Part shown: in pieces, positions 25,523-33,999 of the stretch | How positions within the stretch are numbered: position 1 is the first letter of the stretch | Layout: the number at the start of each line of letters is the position of its first letter | DNA from: JBHJGP01 sp050331695 | GTDB taxonomy: Bacteria; Pseudomonadota; Alphaproteobacteria; Geminicoccales; Geminicoccaceae | Assembly: GCA_050331695.1 (NCBI GenBank) | Contig: JBHJGP010000008.1 | Coordinates: forward strand, 8,440 to 72,439 | DNA: 64,000 nucleotides | Direction of reading: 5' to 3' | Program-made: the position numbers and the translations under genes | Notes under the pieces: generated by a model | Databases searched by the model: none | What the model saw: the letters and a program-made list of their open reading frames with translations, nothing else | Told to the model about the DNA's origin: nothing

Positions 25523-26926
25523 ATGAGCATCGTTCAGCCCATGACCCTTTCGGGGGCCGAAGTCCTGCCACTGGTCGAAGGCGGGAAGGGGGTCGCGGTG
25601 TCGAACGGCCGGAGCGCCGGCGCTTGGGCGGCCGCCGGCGGCGTCGGAACCTTTTCCGGCGTCAATCCGGATCTGGTCGACGAGCACGGTGACTATGTAC
25701 CCCTGGATTACAAGACCAAATCCCGCCGCGAGCGCCATGAGGAGCTGATCGACTATTCGATCAAGGGAGGTATCAGCCAGGCCCAGATCGCCCACGATAT
25801 GCGCCGCGGCGAAGGCCGGGTACACATGAACGTGCTCTGGGAGATGGGTAGCTGCGAGCGGGTGCTCCACGGCGTTCTCGAGGGCGCGAAGGGACTGATC
25901 AACGGCGTCACCTGCGGTGCCGGCATGCCGTACAAGCTCGCAGAGATCGCCGCCCACTACAATGTCCACTACCACCCGATCGTGTCATCCGCCCGCGCCT
26001 TTCGCGCGTTGTGGAAGCGAGCCCACAGCCGTTTCGGCGAGTGGCTGGGCTCGGTCGTGTATGAGGACCCCTGGCGCGCCGGCGGCCATAACGGCCTGTC
26101 CAACACCGAGGATCCGAAACAGCCGGGGGACCCCTTTCCCCGGGTCCTCGAGCTCCGCAACCTGATGAAAAGCGTAGGCTTGGACCGGGTTCCGATCATC
26201 ATGGCCGGGGGCGTTTGGTGGTTGCGTGAGTGGAAGGACTGGATCGACAATCCGGATCTGGGACCGATCGCCTTTCAGTTCGGCACCCGCCCGCTTTTGA
26301 CCAAGGAAAGCCCGATCCCCGAGACCTGGAAGCAGCGTCTTTACCAATTGAACCCGGGTGATGTTCTGCTCAACCGCTTCAGCCCGACCGGCTTCTTCTC
26401 GTCTGCGGTTAGGAACAATTTTCTGAAGGAGCTGGAGAAACGCTCGGATCGTCAAGTGCCCTTCACCGACGAGGTCGACCATGAACGAGGTTTCACCGAG
26501 GCACTGACGCTGAACAATCGCGGTCGGGCGGTGTTCTTGCAGATCGAAGACATGCACCGGGTCGCCGACTGGCACGAGGAAGGCTTCACCTCTGGCATGC
26601 GCACGCCGGAGCACACGCTTGTCTTCGTGACGCCGGAACGGGCGCGGGAGATCAAGCGCGACCAGGCCGACTGCATGGGGTGCTTGTCCCAGTGCAAGTT
26701 CAGCAACTGGTCGGATGAAGAACCGTTTACGACCAATCGCTTGCCGGATCCCCGGTCCTTCTGCATCCAGAAAACCTTGATGAGCATCGCCCATGGCGGC
26801 GACATCGATAACAATCTGATGTTCGCCGGCCACAACGTGTTCAAATTTAAGCAGGATCCGTTCTACGCGAATGGTTTCGTGCCGACGGTCCGCCAACTGG
26901 TACAGCGGATTGCCGCCGGTGACTAA
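25523..26926 (+). CDS. Nitronate monooxygenase/FabK-like flavin oxidoreductase with C-terminal Cys cluster
   Basis: 467-residue TIM-barrel FMN enzyme related to 2-nitropropane dioxygenase and FabK. Visible: GLINGVTCGAGMPYKL and the phosphate-binding PIIMAGGVWW. An unusual C-terminal part holds CMGCLSQC (about residue 385-392) and a further FCIQ cysteine, which could bind an Fe-S cluster. ATG 25523 has GGAG 6 nt upstream. It is followed by irr after 104 nt, so a link to iron or fatty-acid metabolism is conceivable but unproven; substrate unknown. Confidence 0.82.
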   Translation: MSIVQPMTLSGAEVLPLVEGGKGVAVSNGRSAGAWAAAGGVGTFSGVNPDLVDEHGDYVPLDYKTKSRRERHEELIDYSIKGGISQAQIAHDMRRGEGRVHMNVLWEMGSCERVLHGVLEGAKGLINGVTCGAGMPYKLAEIAAHYNVHYHPIVSSARAFRALWKRAHSRFGEWLGSVVYEDPWRAGGHNGLSNTEDPKQPGDPFPRVLELRNLMKSVGLDRVPIIMAGGVWWLREWKDWIDNPDLGPIAFQFGTRPLLTKESPIPETWKQRLYQLNPGDVLLNRFSPTGFFSSAVRNNFLKELEKRSDRQVPFTDEVDHERGFTEALTLNNRGRAVFLQIEDMHRVADWHEEGFTSGMRTPEHTLVFVTPERAREIKRDQADCMGCLSQCKFSNWSDEEPFTTNRLPDPRSFCIQKTLMSIAHGGDIDNNLMFAGHNVFKFKQDPFYANGFVPTVRQLVQRIAAGD

Positions 26927-26945
26927 GCCAGTTCGCGGATCAATC

Positions 26946-26983
26946 TTGACAGGTTTCGGTATCAGAACCATTTTAGTCCTGAT
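26946..26983 (+). promoter_or_regulatory. Putative irr promoter with overlapping palindromic operator
   Basis: TTGACA at 26946-26951 is a consensus -35; a 17-nt spacer leads to CATTTT (26969-26974), a poor -10. A 23-nt imperfect palindrome (ATCAG...CTGAT, 26961-26983, 8 of 11 pairs) covers the -10 region. Position and symmetry suggest a repressor site, possibly Irr or another Fur-family protein. Confidence 0.45.
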
Positions 26984-27030
26984 TGTGGAAAACTACTTGC
27001 ATAGGCGGCGGTAGGGTCGAACGGGGCATT

Positions 27031-27447
27031 ATGCGCGGATACGGCGACATTGCGGAGCAACTCAAAGCAAGCGGCTTGCGGCCGACTCGTCAGCGCGTGG
27101 CTCTCGCCAGGCTTTTGTTCGGCCGAGGCGATCGGCATGTGACGGCGGAAGATCTTTTTCACGAAGCGCGCGCGGCGTCGATCCAGGTTTCGCTGGCGAC
27201 CATCTACAACACGCTTCACCAGTTCACAGAAGCCGGGCTATTGCGCGAGGTGCCGGTCGACATGGGCCAGAGCTATTTCGACACCAATGTCAGCCACCAT
27301 CACCATTTCTTCGACGGCAAGAATGGCGAACTGATCGATATCCCCAACGATCAGATCGCGTTTTCCCGCCTTCCCGAGGCGCCTGAGGGCTGCGATATTG
27401 AAAGTATCGAAGTCGTCGTCCGTCTGCGCCCGCAAGGCGGCGCATAA
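27031..27447 (+). CDS. irr: Iron response regulator Irr (Fur family)
   Basis: Alphaproteobacterial Fur-family regulator that senses heme rather than iron directly. 138 residues from ATG 27031: winged helix (LRPTRQRVALARLLF; VSLATIYNTLHQFTEAGLL) and the Irr-type histidine run HHHH (89-92) in place of the full Fur metal set. No N-terminal Cys-Pro heme-regulatory motif is present, as in Irr proteins of the Rhizobium type. Transcribed from a region with a palindromic promoter. Confidence 0.9.
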   Translation: MRGYGDIAEQLKASGLRPTRQRVALARLLFGRGDRHVTAEDLFHEARAASIQVSLATIYNTLHQFTEAGLLREVPVDMGQSYFDTNVSHHHHFFDGKNGELIDIPNDQIAFSRLPEAPEGCDIESIEVVVRLRPQGGA

Positions 27448-27697
27448 AGCTCACCGGCTACCTCAAAAACAGATTCATTGTGCCGAGCCAAGCTGGCTCT
27501 GGTGGCGTATACGCCATTTGTCGCAAAAAAATCTTCCCGCCAAAGGTGCAAACAAGTGACCTAAACCGCAATATTCGAGTGAATAGCGGTGTAAACTATA
27601 TTGATGATTGAAATATTATGATATCACAACGCTCATGAGTTGAGATCAGTCAGCCATCTTCCACCCGCGAACGGACGGATCCTACAGGGCAAAAGCC
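27448..27697. other. AT-rich intergenic region after irr
   Basis: No gene. Contains a perfect 14-nt palindrome TGGCGTATACGCCA (27503-27516) followed by TTTG, possibly an operator or weak terminator, then about 100 nt much richer in A+T than the surroundings (27555-27650), a likely promoter region for the next gene. Confidence 0.4.
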
Positions 27698-28240
27698 ATG
27701 CTCAGCGGACATCGTGCATGCAGGGAGTATCTTAAGACTGCCCTTCCCAGGGAGTGGCAACTGGCCCATGACCAGGCCTTAGGCATCGTCCGTCGCATCG
27801 AATTTTTGCCCTGGGCCGGTCGCGCAGGTGCCATCGACGCCTTCTTATGGGACCGGGCCCAGTTCGGACTGGACCAGGCCGACGTAACGGCCGTCATCAA
27901 CCGCCAGCTTGATCAGGTTCAAATCTCAGAAGCAATTCTTCGGTTTGGTTGCTACTGCCGCCACACGGTCGCGGCCACAATGATGATCTTGGAGGAAACG
28001 ACGCCCATCACTTGTGCCGATCAAGCGCTGGTGATGAGCGTGTCCGGGCGGCAGGCGGACCGTCAGGCGGCGGACGCTTGGATTACCAACTCCGGTTTTG
28101 ACGTCATTGCCGAGCAGCTCCACCTTCGACCGGGCCACGCCTTCTTTTTGCTCGCGACAACGCCCGCGGATAGCCGCCAGAGTTTCGTTGCGCGGGACGC
28201 CTTTTGGCAGTCGATGCTGGGACAACTGCCCGCCGCGTAA
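27698..28240 (+). CDS. Hypothetical protein
   Basis: 180-residue protein not recognised. It has no signal peptide or membrane segment, and contains Cys at residue 8 and a CYC pair in the middle (RFGCYCRHT). AGGG lies about 8 nt before ATG 27698 and an AT-rich probable promoter region lies upstream, favouring a real gene. It converges on typA with an 18-nt gap. Composition resembles neighbouring genes. No function is proposed. Confidence 0.6.
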   Translation: MLSGHRACREYLKTALPREWQLAHDQALGIVRRIEFLPWAGRAGAIDAFLWDRAQFGLDQADVTAVINRQLDQVQISEAILRFGCYCRHTVAATMMILEETTPITCADQALVMSVSGRQADRQAADAWITNSGFDVIAEQLHLRPGHAFFLLATTPADSRQSFVARDAFWQSMLGQLPAA

Positions 28241-28258
28241 AGCGTCGCAAGACGAGGC

Positions 28259-30088
28259 TCAGGCGCCCTCTTTCGCCATCCGACGCATCGCTTTCTTGCG
28301 CTCATTGGGGTCGAGTTCGCGCTTCCGCAAGCGGATCGATTTCGGTGTTACCTCCACCAGCTCGTCGTCCTGGATGTAGGCGATCGCCTGCTCCAGGCTC
28401 ATGACGAACGGCGGGCTCAGCTGAACCGCATCGTCCTTGCCGGCGGCGCGGATGTTGGTGAGCTGCTTGCCTTTAAGCGGATTAACCTCGAGATCATTGT
28501 CCCGGCTGTGCTCGCCGATGACCATGCCGCCATAGACGGTCGTCCCGGGGCTGACGAACAGACGGCCCCGGTCCTGGAGGTTGGCGAGCGCGTAAGCGAC
28601 CACGTCGCCCCGCTCGGGCGAGACCAATACGCCCTCCCTCCGGCCGGTGATGACACCGCGGTCCGGTGCATATGCATGGAAGGTGCGGTTCATGATGCCG
28701 GTACCCCGCGTCATGGTCAGGAAATCGCCGTGGAAGCCGATCAGCGCCCGGGTCGGACAATGAAAGATCAGACGCTGCCGACCGATGCCGCTGGGGCGCA
28801 TATCGGCCAGTTCGGCGCGCCGCTGGGTCAAGGTTTCGATGACGGCCCCCGCGTAATCGTCATCGAGATCGATCACGACCTCCTCGACCGGCTCCAGCCG
28901 CTGACCGGTGCTTGGATCGTGGCGAAAAACCACCCGCGGCCGGCTGATGGAAAGCTCGAACCCTTCCCGGCGCATGGTCTCGATCAGGACCGATAGCTGC
29001 AGCTCTCCCCGCCCCGCCACGTCGAACGCGTCGCCCACATCCGCCTGGCTGATAGTGATCGCAACGTTGCCCTCGGACTCGCGGGCCAGTCTTTCGCCGA
29101 TCAGACGCGAGGTGACCTTGGAGCCTTCTGTACCGGCAAGCGGGCTGTCATTGACGCCGAAGGTCATGGCGAGCGTCGGTGGATCGATCGGCTGTGCCGG
29201 CAAGGGTACATCGACCGCGGGCGCCGCCAGGGTATCGGCCACCGATGCCTTGGCCAGGCCGGCGATGGCGACGATATCTCCTGCCGTCGCGCTTTCGACC
29301 GGAACCCGCTCCAGCCCACGGAACGCCAGAACCTTGGTGGCCCGGGCTTGCTCGATCACGCGGCCGTCCCGGCTGAGAACGCGGATCGGGTCATTGAGCT
29401 CGAGCCTGCCCCGCTCGATCCGACCGGTCAAAACCCGCCCGAGAAAAGCGTCCCTGTCGAGCGTGGTCGCGAGCATGGTGAACGGGCCGGCCGCCTTGAC
29501 CGACGGCTCCGAGACGTGGGCCAGAACCAGGTCCAGCAAAGGCGCCATATCCCGACGCTCTGCCGCAAGATCGTCGGCCGCCCAGCCCTGTTTGGCCGAG
29601 CTGTAGAGCACCGGGAAATCGAGTTGATCCTCATGGGCATCGAGACTGACGAACAGATCGAACATCTCGTCCAGAACCTCGCCCGCCCGCTGGTCCGGCT
29701 TGTCCACCTTGTTGATCACCACGATCGGGCGCAGACCGAGGCCCAGCGCCTTACTTAGAACGAACTTGGTCTGGGGCATCGGCCCCTCGGCGGCGTCGAC
29801 CAGCACCAGGACACCATCGACCATGGAGAGGATGCGCTCGACCTCGCCGCCAAAATCAGCGTGGCCGGGGGTGTCGACGATGTTGATTCTTGCATCCCGC
29901 CAAACCACGGATGTGCATTTGGCAAGAATCGTGATGCCGCGCTCGCGCTCCAGATCGTTGGAATCCAGCGCCCTTTCGGCGACCTTCTGATTGTCGCGGA
30001 ACAGGCCCGACGCGCGGAGCAGGCAATCGACCAGGGTCGTCTTCCCATGGTCGACATGGGCGATGATGGCGATGTTGCGAACGGTCAC
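28259..30088 (-). CDS. typA: Translational GTPase TypA/BipA
   Basis: Ribosome-associated GTPase involved in ribosome assembly and stress adaptation. G1 AHVDHGKT, G3 DTPGHADFG and G4 NKVDKPD are intact, followed by EF-G-like domains and the BipA C-terminal domain. GTG 30088 is chosen: it gives VRNIAIIAHVDHGKT as in the family and has GAGG about 7 nt upstream, whereas a TTG at 30106 adds six residues. 609 residues. Confidence 0.95.
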   Translation of the reverse strand: MTVRNIAIIAHVDHGKTTLVDCLLRASGLFRDNQKVAERALDSNDLERERGITILAKCTSVVWRDARINIVDTPGHADFGGEVERILSMVDGVLVLVDAAEGPMPQTKFVLSKALGLGLRPIVVINKVDKPDQRAGEVLDEMFDLFVSLDAHEDQLDFPVLYSSAKQGWAADDLAAERRDMAPLLDLVLAHVSEPSVKAAGPFTMLATTLDRDAFLGRVLTGRIERGRLELNDPIRVLSRDGRVIEQARATKVLAFRGLERVPVESATAGDIVAIAGLAKASVADTLAAPAVDVPLPAQPIDPPTLAMTFGVNDSPLAGTEGSKVTSRLIGERLARESEGNVAITISQADVGDAFDVAGRGELQLSVLIETMRREGFELSISRPRVVFRHDPSTGQRLEPVEEVVIDLDDDYAGAVIETLTQRRAELADMRPSGIGRQRLIFHCPTRALIGFHGDFLTMTRGTGIMNRTFHAYAPDRGVITGRREGVLVSPERGDVVAYALANLQDRGRLFVSPGTTVYGGMVIGEHSRDNDLEVNPLKGKQLTNIRAAGKDDAVQLSPPFVMSLEQAIAYIQDDELVEVTPKSIRLRKRELDPNERKKAMRRMAKEGA

Positions 30089-30244
30089 GGGGAAGCCTCG
30101 GCGCAAAACAGGTCCGGCCAGACTTCTAAACGATTCTCCCGGTGCTGCAATGCACGAAGGCCGGCAGGCTCCTTACCTCGTTTAGCAAAGCTGCAGGACT
30201 GGACGTCCACATCCGTTCAGTCAAGAATATGCCAACTGCACGCT

Positions 30245-30288
30245 CTGTGAGTATTCTCACAGTCAGTTACGCTCATTTCTTCGATAAT
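30245..30288 (+). promoter_or_regulatory. Putative regulated promoter of the Cys-tail cassette
   Basis: A perfect inverted repeat CTGTGAG-TATT-CTCACAG (30245-30262) is followed by GATAAT (30283-30288), a good -10. The palindrome covers the expected -35 position, so it is probably an operator. The first gene starts 31 nt after the -10. Confidence 0.45.
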
Positions 30289-30318
30289 ACAAGAATACAC
30301 ACAAACGGAGCTCATTCA

Positions 30319-30804
30319 ATGCCACAGAGAGATCTCGAAATTGAAAGCTATACTGTCAGCGTTTACAACTATCGCCGACAGATCTCCGTCGGCAATGTTT
30401 CGCAAACACGAAACCGGAGAATTACGCTGGCGAGTCGGGTTCTGGCGCATGGAATCCAGTCGACCGTCAATCTAAACTTCGTGCCAAATGCTAATACCGG
30501 CAACATCGGCTTCGTCACGACCCCAAACTATTTTCAACACACAATCTACGCTTGGCTGCCGATCGGCGAATTCGACGAAATCTATGACATTGTGAGAAAC
30601 GAGCAACCTATAACCGCTTCCTACTGGGCGGAAACCAACGATCCCTGGGATATTACGACTCCATCGAGATCGAGCCAGATCCGATGGGTGCGTGTCGGCA
30701 CCGAAACCGAGCCGGTAGGTGAAGGCTCAGACGACGACAGTGGCGACATCAACGCGATCTTGCAGGCGCTGGCACCTGAACTCGTCGACTTGGCGAAATC
30801 CTGA
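30319..30804 (+). CDS. Hypothetical protein, first gene of two-gene cassette
   Basis: 161-residue protein not recognised. Predicted to be largely beta-structured and polar (many Asn, Thr, Tyr), with an acidic Ser/Asp stretch near the C-terminus (GEGSDDDSGDINAIL). No signal peptide or membrane segment. ATG 30319 has GGAG 8 nt upstream; an in-frame extension to 30142 would read through the promoter-like palindrome and is rejected. Its A+T content is higher than that of the flanking typA and ugpC genes, suggesting acquisition. 27 nt before the Cys-tail gene. Confidence 0.65.
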   Translation: MPQRDLEIESYTVSVYNYRRQISVGNVSQTRNRRITLASRVLAHGIQSTVNLNFVPNANTGNIGFVTTPNYFQHTIYAWLPIGEFDEIYDIVRNEQPITASYWAETNDPWDITTPSRSSQIRWVRVGTETEPVGEGSDDDSGDINAILQALAPELVDLAKS

Positions 30805-30831
30805 ATATCCCCAAGATTAGAGGAGGGCGAC

Positions 30832-31161
30832 ATGTCCGCTAGCGATACCTATCGTTCACCATCGAAGACGTTTTCGGAAGATGATTATTTACGCGTTTCG
30901 AGACTACGTGAAGAAATCATTTCCCGAGCCACGAAACTATCGCTGATCATGGCGCGAACGCTCGACGTGGCGCCGCCCCAAGACATCAGGGAATTCACTC
31001 TCACCGACGGGCCGCGAGGGGAGCCGCTGGATGTGTCGGTACTGAGGAGCACTGATCCCGGCAGCAGCCAGGGCGGCACGGTCGAGATCATCACCTGGGG
31101 ATGTACCTGCCACACAAACAGGGTGTGCTGCGCTGATCCCGATTGTCCGCCCTGTCCCTAA
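30832..31161 (+). CDS. Small protein with six-cysteine C-terminal tail
   Basis: 109-residue protein not recognised. No Cys in the first 90 residues, then six in the last 19 (Cys91, 93, 99, 100, 105, 108; pattern CxC-x5-CC-x4-CxxC with a final Pro). It has an excellent ribosome binding site (GAGGAGGG, 6 nt before ATG). The leader-plus-Cys-core layout recalls a ribosomally made peptide precursor or a metal-binding tail; no GG cleavage site and no modifying enzyme were found nearby, so either reading is speculative. Confidence 0.7.
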   Translation: MSASDTYRSPSKTFSEDDYLRVSRLREEIISRATKLSLIMARTLDVAPPQDIREFTLTDGPRGEPLDVSVLRSTDPGSSQGGTVEIITWGCTCHTNRVCCADPDCPPCP

Positions 31162-31173
31162 AACACAGTGATC

Positions 31174-31208
31174 TGGATTGAACGGAGGTGCGTCCTCCGT
31201 TCAATCCA
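31174..31208. terminator. 15-bp perfect hairpin between convergent genes
   Basis: Perfect inverted repeat, arms 31174-31188 and 31194-31208, 5-nt loop, between the stop of the Cys-tail gene and the stop of ugpC. No T-tract on either side, so it may act as a bidirectional structural end or RNA-protecting hairpin rather than a classical intrinsic terminator. Confidence 0.6.
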
Positions 31209-31213
31209 AGCGC

Positions 31214-32281
31214 TCAAGCCGCCAGGCGCTGGCCCGTGTCCTTGGCGAACAGGTGCACCTTGTCGAGATCCGGTTGCAGCGCGATCTCCTTGCCCGGCGC
31301 AAACTCGTGGCGCTCCTTGAACACCGCCTGGATCTCCTTGCCCGCAAGATGACAGACGACCATGGTCTCGGCGCCCGTCGGCTCAACCACCGAAACCTTC
31401 GCCGCGACGCCGTCCGCCAGGGTCAAATGCTCAGGCCGGATCCCGTAGACGACGCTCTGGCCCTTATCAACCTTGGCTGTCTGGGGAATCGGCAGATGGG
31501 TGCCGTCATTGGCCACCGCCACGCCGGTACCGTTCTGGTCCTCGATCCGGGCATCAATGAAGTTAATCGCGGGCGAGCCGATGAAACCGGCGACGAACAG
31601 ATTGTTGGGCCGATCGTAGAGGTCGAGAGGTTCGCCGACCTGCTCGACGTTGCCACCCTGCATCACCACGATCCGGTCGGCCATGGTCATCGCTTCGATC
31701 TGGTCATGGGTGACGTAGACCGAGGTGGTCTTGAGCCGCTGGTGCAGTTCCTTGATCTCGGTCCGCATCTGGACCCGGAGCTTGGCATCGAGATTGGATA
31801 GGGGTTCGTCGAACAAAAAGACCTGAGGATCACGGACGATGGCCCGGCCCATGGCGACACGCTGGCGCTGGCCACCGGACAGTTGCCGGGGATAACGGTC
31901 CAAAAGCTCGTCGAGGCCGAGAATGCGCGCCGCGTTGCCGACCCGTTCTTCGATCGCAGCCTTCGGCGCGCGGGCCAGCTTCAGGGAGAACGCCATATTG
32001 TCCCGCACTGTCATGTGCGGGTAGAGCGCATAGTTCTGAAAGACCATTGCGATATCGCGATCTTTGGGCGGAACCTTGTTGACCACCTTGCCGGCGATGG
32101 CAATTTCACCCTCGCTCACCGCTTCCAGGCCGGCGATCATCCGCAGCAGGGTCGACTTGCCGCAACCGCTCGGACCCACCAGCACGACGAACTCGCCATC
32201 GATGATATCGACGCTGACGCCGTACAACACCTGCGTCGAGCCGAAATATTTGTCGACCTTACGGATATCCACCGACGCCAT
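31214..32281 (-). CDS. ugpC: UgpC/MalK-type sugar ABC transporter ATP-binding protein (orphan)
   Basis: Cytoplasmic ATPase of CUT1-type carbohydrate importers. Walker A GPSGCGKST, signature LSGGQRQR, Walker B VFLFDEP, H-loop VTHDQ, plus the C-terminal TOBE/regulatory domain; 355 residues. No permease or binding protein is adjacent, so it is an orphan that may serve transporters encoded elsewhere. A 16-nt identical sequence (within a 22-24 nt near-repeat) occurs at both ends of the gene (31200-31221 and 32349-32372). Substrate cannot be told: UgpC, MalK and MsmX-like ATPases look alike. Confidence 0.9.
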   Translation of the reverse strand: MASVDIRKVDKYFGSTQVLYGVSVDIIDGEFVVLVGPSGCGKSTLLRMIAGLEAVSEGEIAIAGKVVNKVPPKDRDIAMVFQNYALYPHMTVRDNMAFSLKLARAPKAAIEERVGNAARILGLDELLDRYPRQLSGGQRQRVAMGRAIVRDPQVFLFDEPLSNLDAKLRVQMRTEIKELHQRLKTTSVYVTHDQIEAMTMADRIVVMQGGNVEQVGEPLDLYDRPNNLFVAGFIGSPAINFIDARIEDQNGTGVAVANDGTHLPIPQTAKVDKGQSVVYGIRPEHLTLADGVAAKVSVVEPTGAETMVVCHLAGKEIQAVFKERHEFAPGKEIALQPDLDKVHLFAKDTGQRLAA

Positions 32282-32401
32282 GCCCTACCCTCCCCATCGC
32301 TTTCGGACCGCCTCATTGACCAACACCATGGCGGGATTTTTGGCTGTCTTCAATTCCCAAGCGCTCAAGCCGGCCGTCGCCGCGCCCAAGGTCGCCTTGT
32401 C

Positions 32402-33067
32402 ATGACCGGCACGCTCGAGGGCGAGGCGATCGAGGTTGGCCGAAGGCTTTTTGCCGCCGAATCCCGGTTCCTGCGCGGTGTCGTGGCCCTGGACCAACTA
32501 CCGCCCTTCGATCTCCCGGAAATCTGCTTCGCCGGCCGCTCCAACGTAGGCAAATCCAGCCTTTTGAACGCGCTGACCGGCCGCAACAGCCTGGCACGGA
32601 CGTCGAACACGCCGGGCCGCACCCAGGAACTCAATTTCTTCGAACTTGGCGGCCGATTGATCATGGTCGACCTGCCGGGCTATGGCTTCGCCAAGGCGCC
32701 AAAGCCCAAGGTCGATGCCTGGACAGCGCTTCTCAAAGCCTATTTGCAGGGGCGGCCGTCCTTGCGCGAGGCCTGCCTCTTGATCGACAGCCGCCACGGC
32801 TTCAAGGAGAATGACCAGGAGATCATGGCGCTCCTCGCTTCGGCGGCGGTTCCGTTCCGGGTCGTGCTGACCAAGATCGACCTGATCAAGCCGTCGGCCC
32901 TGGACCGGTTGACCGACCAGATCTCGGCCGATCTGGCGAAACGGCCGGCGGCCCTGCCCGAGCCGATCGCCACCAGCGCCGCCAAGGGTCGAGGTGTGCC
33001 GGAGCTTCGAGCCGTGCTAGCGATGCATGCCACACGAAGCGCCGAAAGCGAGACCGACCATCCATGA
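32402..33067 (+). CDS. engB: Ribosome biogenesis GTP-binding protein EngB (YihA/YsxC)
   Basis: GTPase needed for 50S assembly and cell division. 221 residues with G1 AGRSNVGKSSLLNALTG, G2 region SNTPGRTQ, G3 DLPGYGFA and G4 TKID. ATG 32402 is chosen from the conserved N-terminal region; the frame is open upstream opposite ugpC. The stop overlaps the argB start (ATGA). yidC, often upstream in relatives, is absent here. Confidence 0.95.
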   Translation: MTGTLEGEAIEVGRRLFAAESRFLRGVVALDQLPPFDLPEICFAGRSNVGKSSLLNALTGRNSLARTSNTPGRTQELNFFELGGRLIMVDLPGYGFAKAPKPKVDAWTALLKAYLQGRPSLREACLLIDSRHGFKENDQEIMALLASAAVPFRVVLTKIDLIKPSALDRLTDQISADLAKRPAALPEPIATSAAKGRGVPELRAVLAMHATRSAESETDHP

Positions 33068-33984
33068 CCGCTCGTGACGACGAAAGCCACCATCAGGTCG
33101 CGGCGACGCTCATCGAGGCGCTGCCCTACATGCGCCGGTTCAAGGGCGAGACCTTCGTCATCAAATATGGCGGGCACGCCATGGGCACCGCCGAACTCGC
33201 CCGCGACTTCGCCCGTGACGTGGTCCTCCTGAAGCAGGTCGGGATCAGGCCGATCGTCGTCCATGGCGGCGGGCCGCAAATCAAGACCATGCTCGACCGG
33301 TTGGGGATCCAAAGCTCGTTCGTCGACGGGTTGCGGGTCACCGACCGGCCGACCGTGGAGATCGTCGAGATGGTTTTGGCCGGCAAGATCAACAAAGACA
33401 TCGTCAATCAGATCCACCAGGCCGGCGGCAAAGCGGTCGGCATCTGCGGCAAAGACGGCCAGGTCATCCACGCCCGAAAACTCCGGGGCAGACGCCGGGA
33501 TCCGGACAGTTCGATCGAGAACGTCCTCGATCTCGGGTTCGTCGGTGAGCCCGAGACCATCGATGCGCGTCTGCTCGAACTGTTGGCGGGGTCGGAGTTC
33601 ATACCCGTGGTCGCGCCCGTGGGCGCGGGCGAAGATGGCGAGACCTACAACATCAACGCCGACACCGCCGCCGGTGCCATCGCCGCAGAGCTCAAAGCCC
33701 GTAAGCTCTACATGCTGACCGACGTCGAGGGGGTTCTCGACGCCGACAAGAGTTTGCGAAAACGCCTCAGCGCCACGGAAGCAAGGGCCATGATCGAGGA
33801 CGGCACGGCGACCGGCGGCATGATCCCCAAGCTCGAAACCTGCCTAACCGCGTTAGCCGGCGGCGTCGAGACCGCCTACATCGTCGACGGCCGGGTACCC
33901 CACGTGATCTTGCTGGAGGTATTCACCGAACAGGGCGTTGGCACCGAACTGTTCGACGCGGATCGTGCCGGCGAGCGAGCCTAG
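33064..33984 (+). CDS. argB: Acetylglutamate kinase
   Basis: Second step of arginine synthesis: phosphorylates N-acetylglutamate. 306 residues; FVIKYGGHAMG, VVHGGGPQI and TGGMIPKLETC motifs of the amino-acid kinase fold are present. The N-terminal helix extension typical of arginine-inhibited hexameric enzymes (HHQVAATLIEALPYMRRF) suggests feedback control. Overlaps engB by 4 nt. Confidence 0.96.
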   Translation: MTARDDESHHQVAATLIEALPYMRRFKGETFVIKYGGHAMGTAELARDFARDVVLLKQVGIRPIVVHGGGPQIKTMLDRLGIQSSFVDGLRVTDRPTVEIVEMVLAGKINKDIVNQIHQAGGKAVGICGKDGQVIHARKLRGRRRDPDSSIENVLDLGFVGEPETIDARLLELLAGSEFIPVVAPVGAGEDGETYNINADTAAGAIAAELKARKLYMLTDVEGVLDADKSLRKRLSATEARAMIEDGTATGGMIPKLETCLTALAGGVETAYIVDGRVPHVILLEVFTEQGVGTELFDADRAGERA

Positions 33985-33999
33985 GAAGCGCTGACGGCC

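Noticed and set aside
32328..32405. 25-codon frame ending over the engB start (ATG 32328)
   Set aside because: Could be a leader peptide coupled to engB, but there is no binding site and it lies partly on the direct repeat near ugpC; too short to support.
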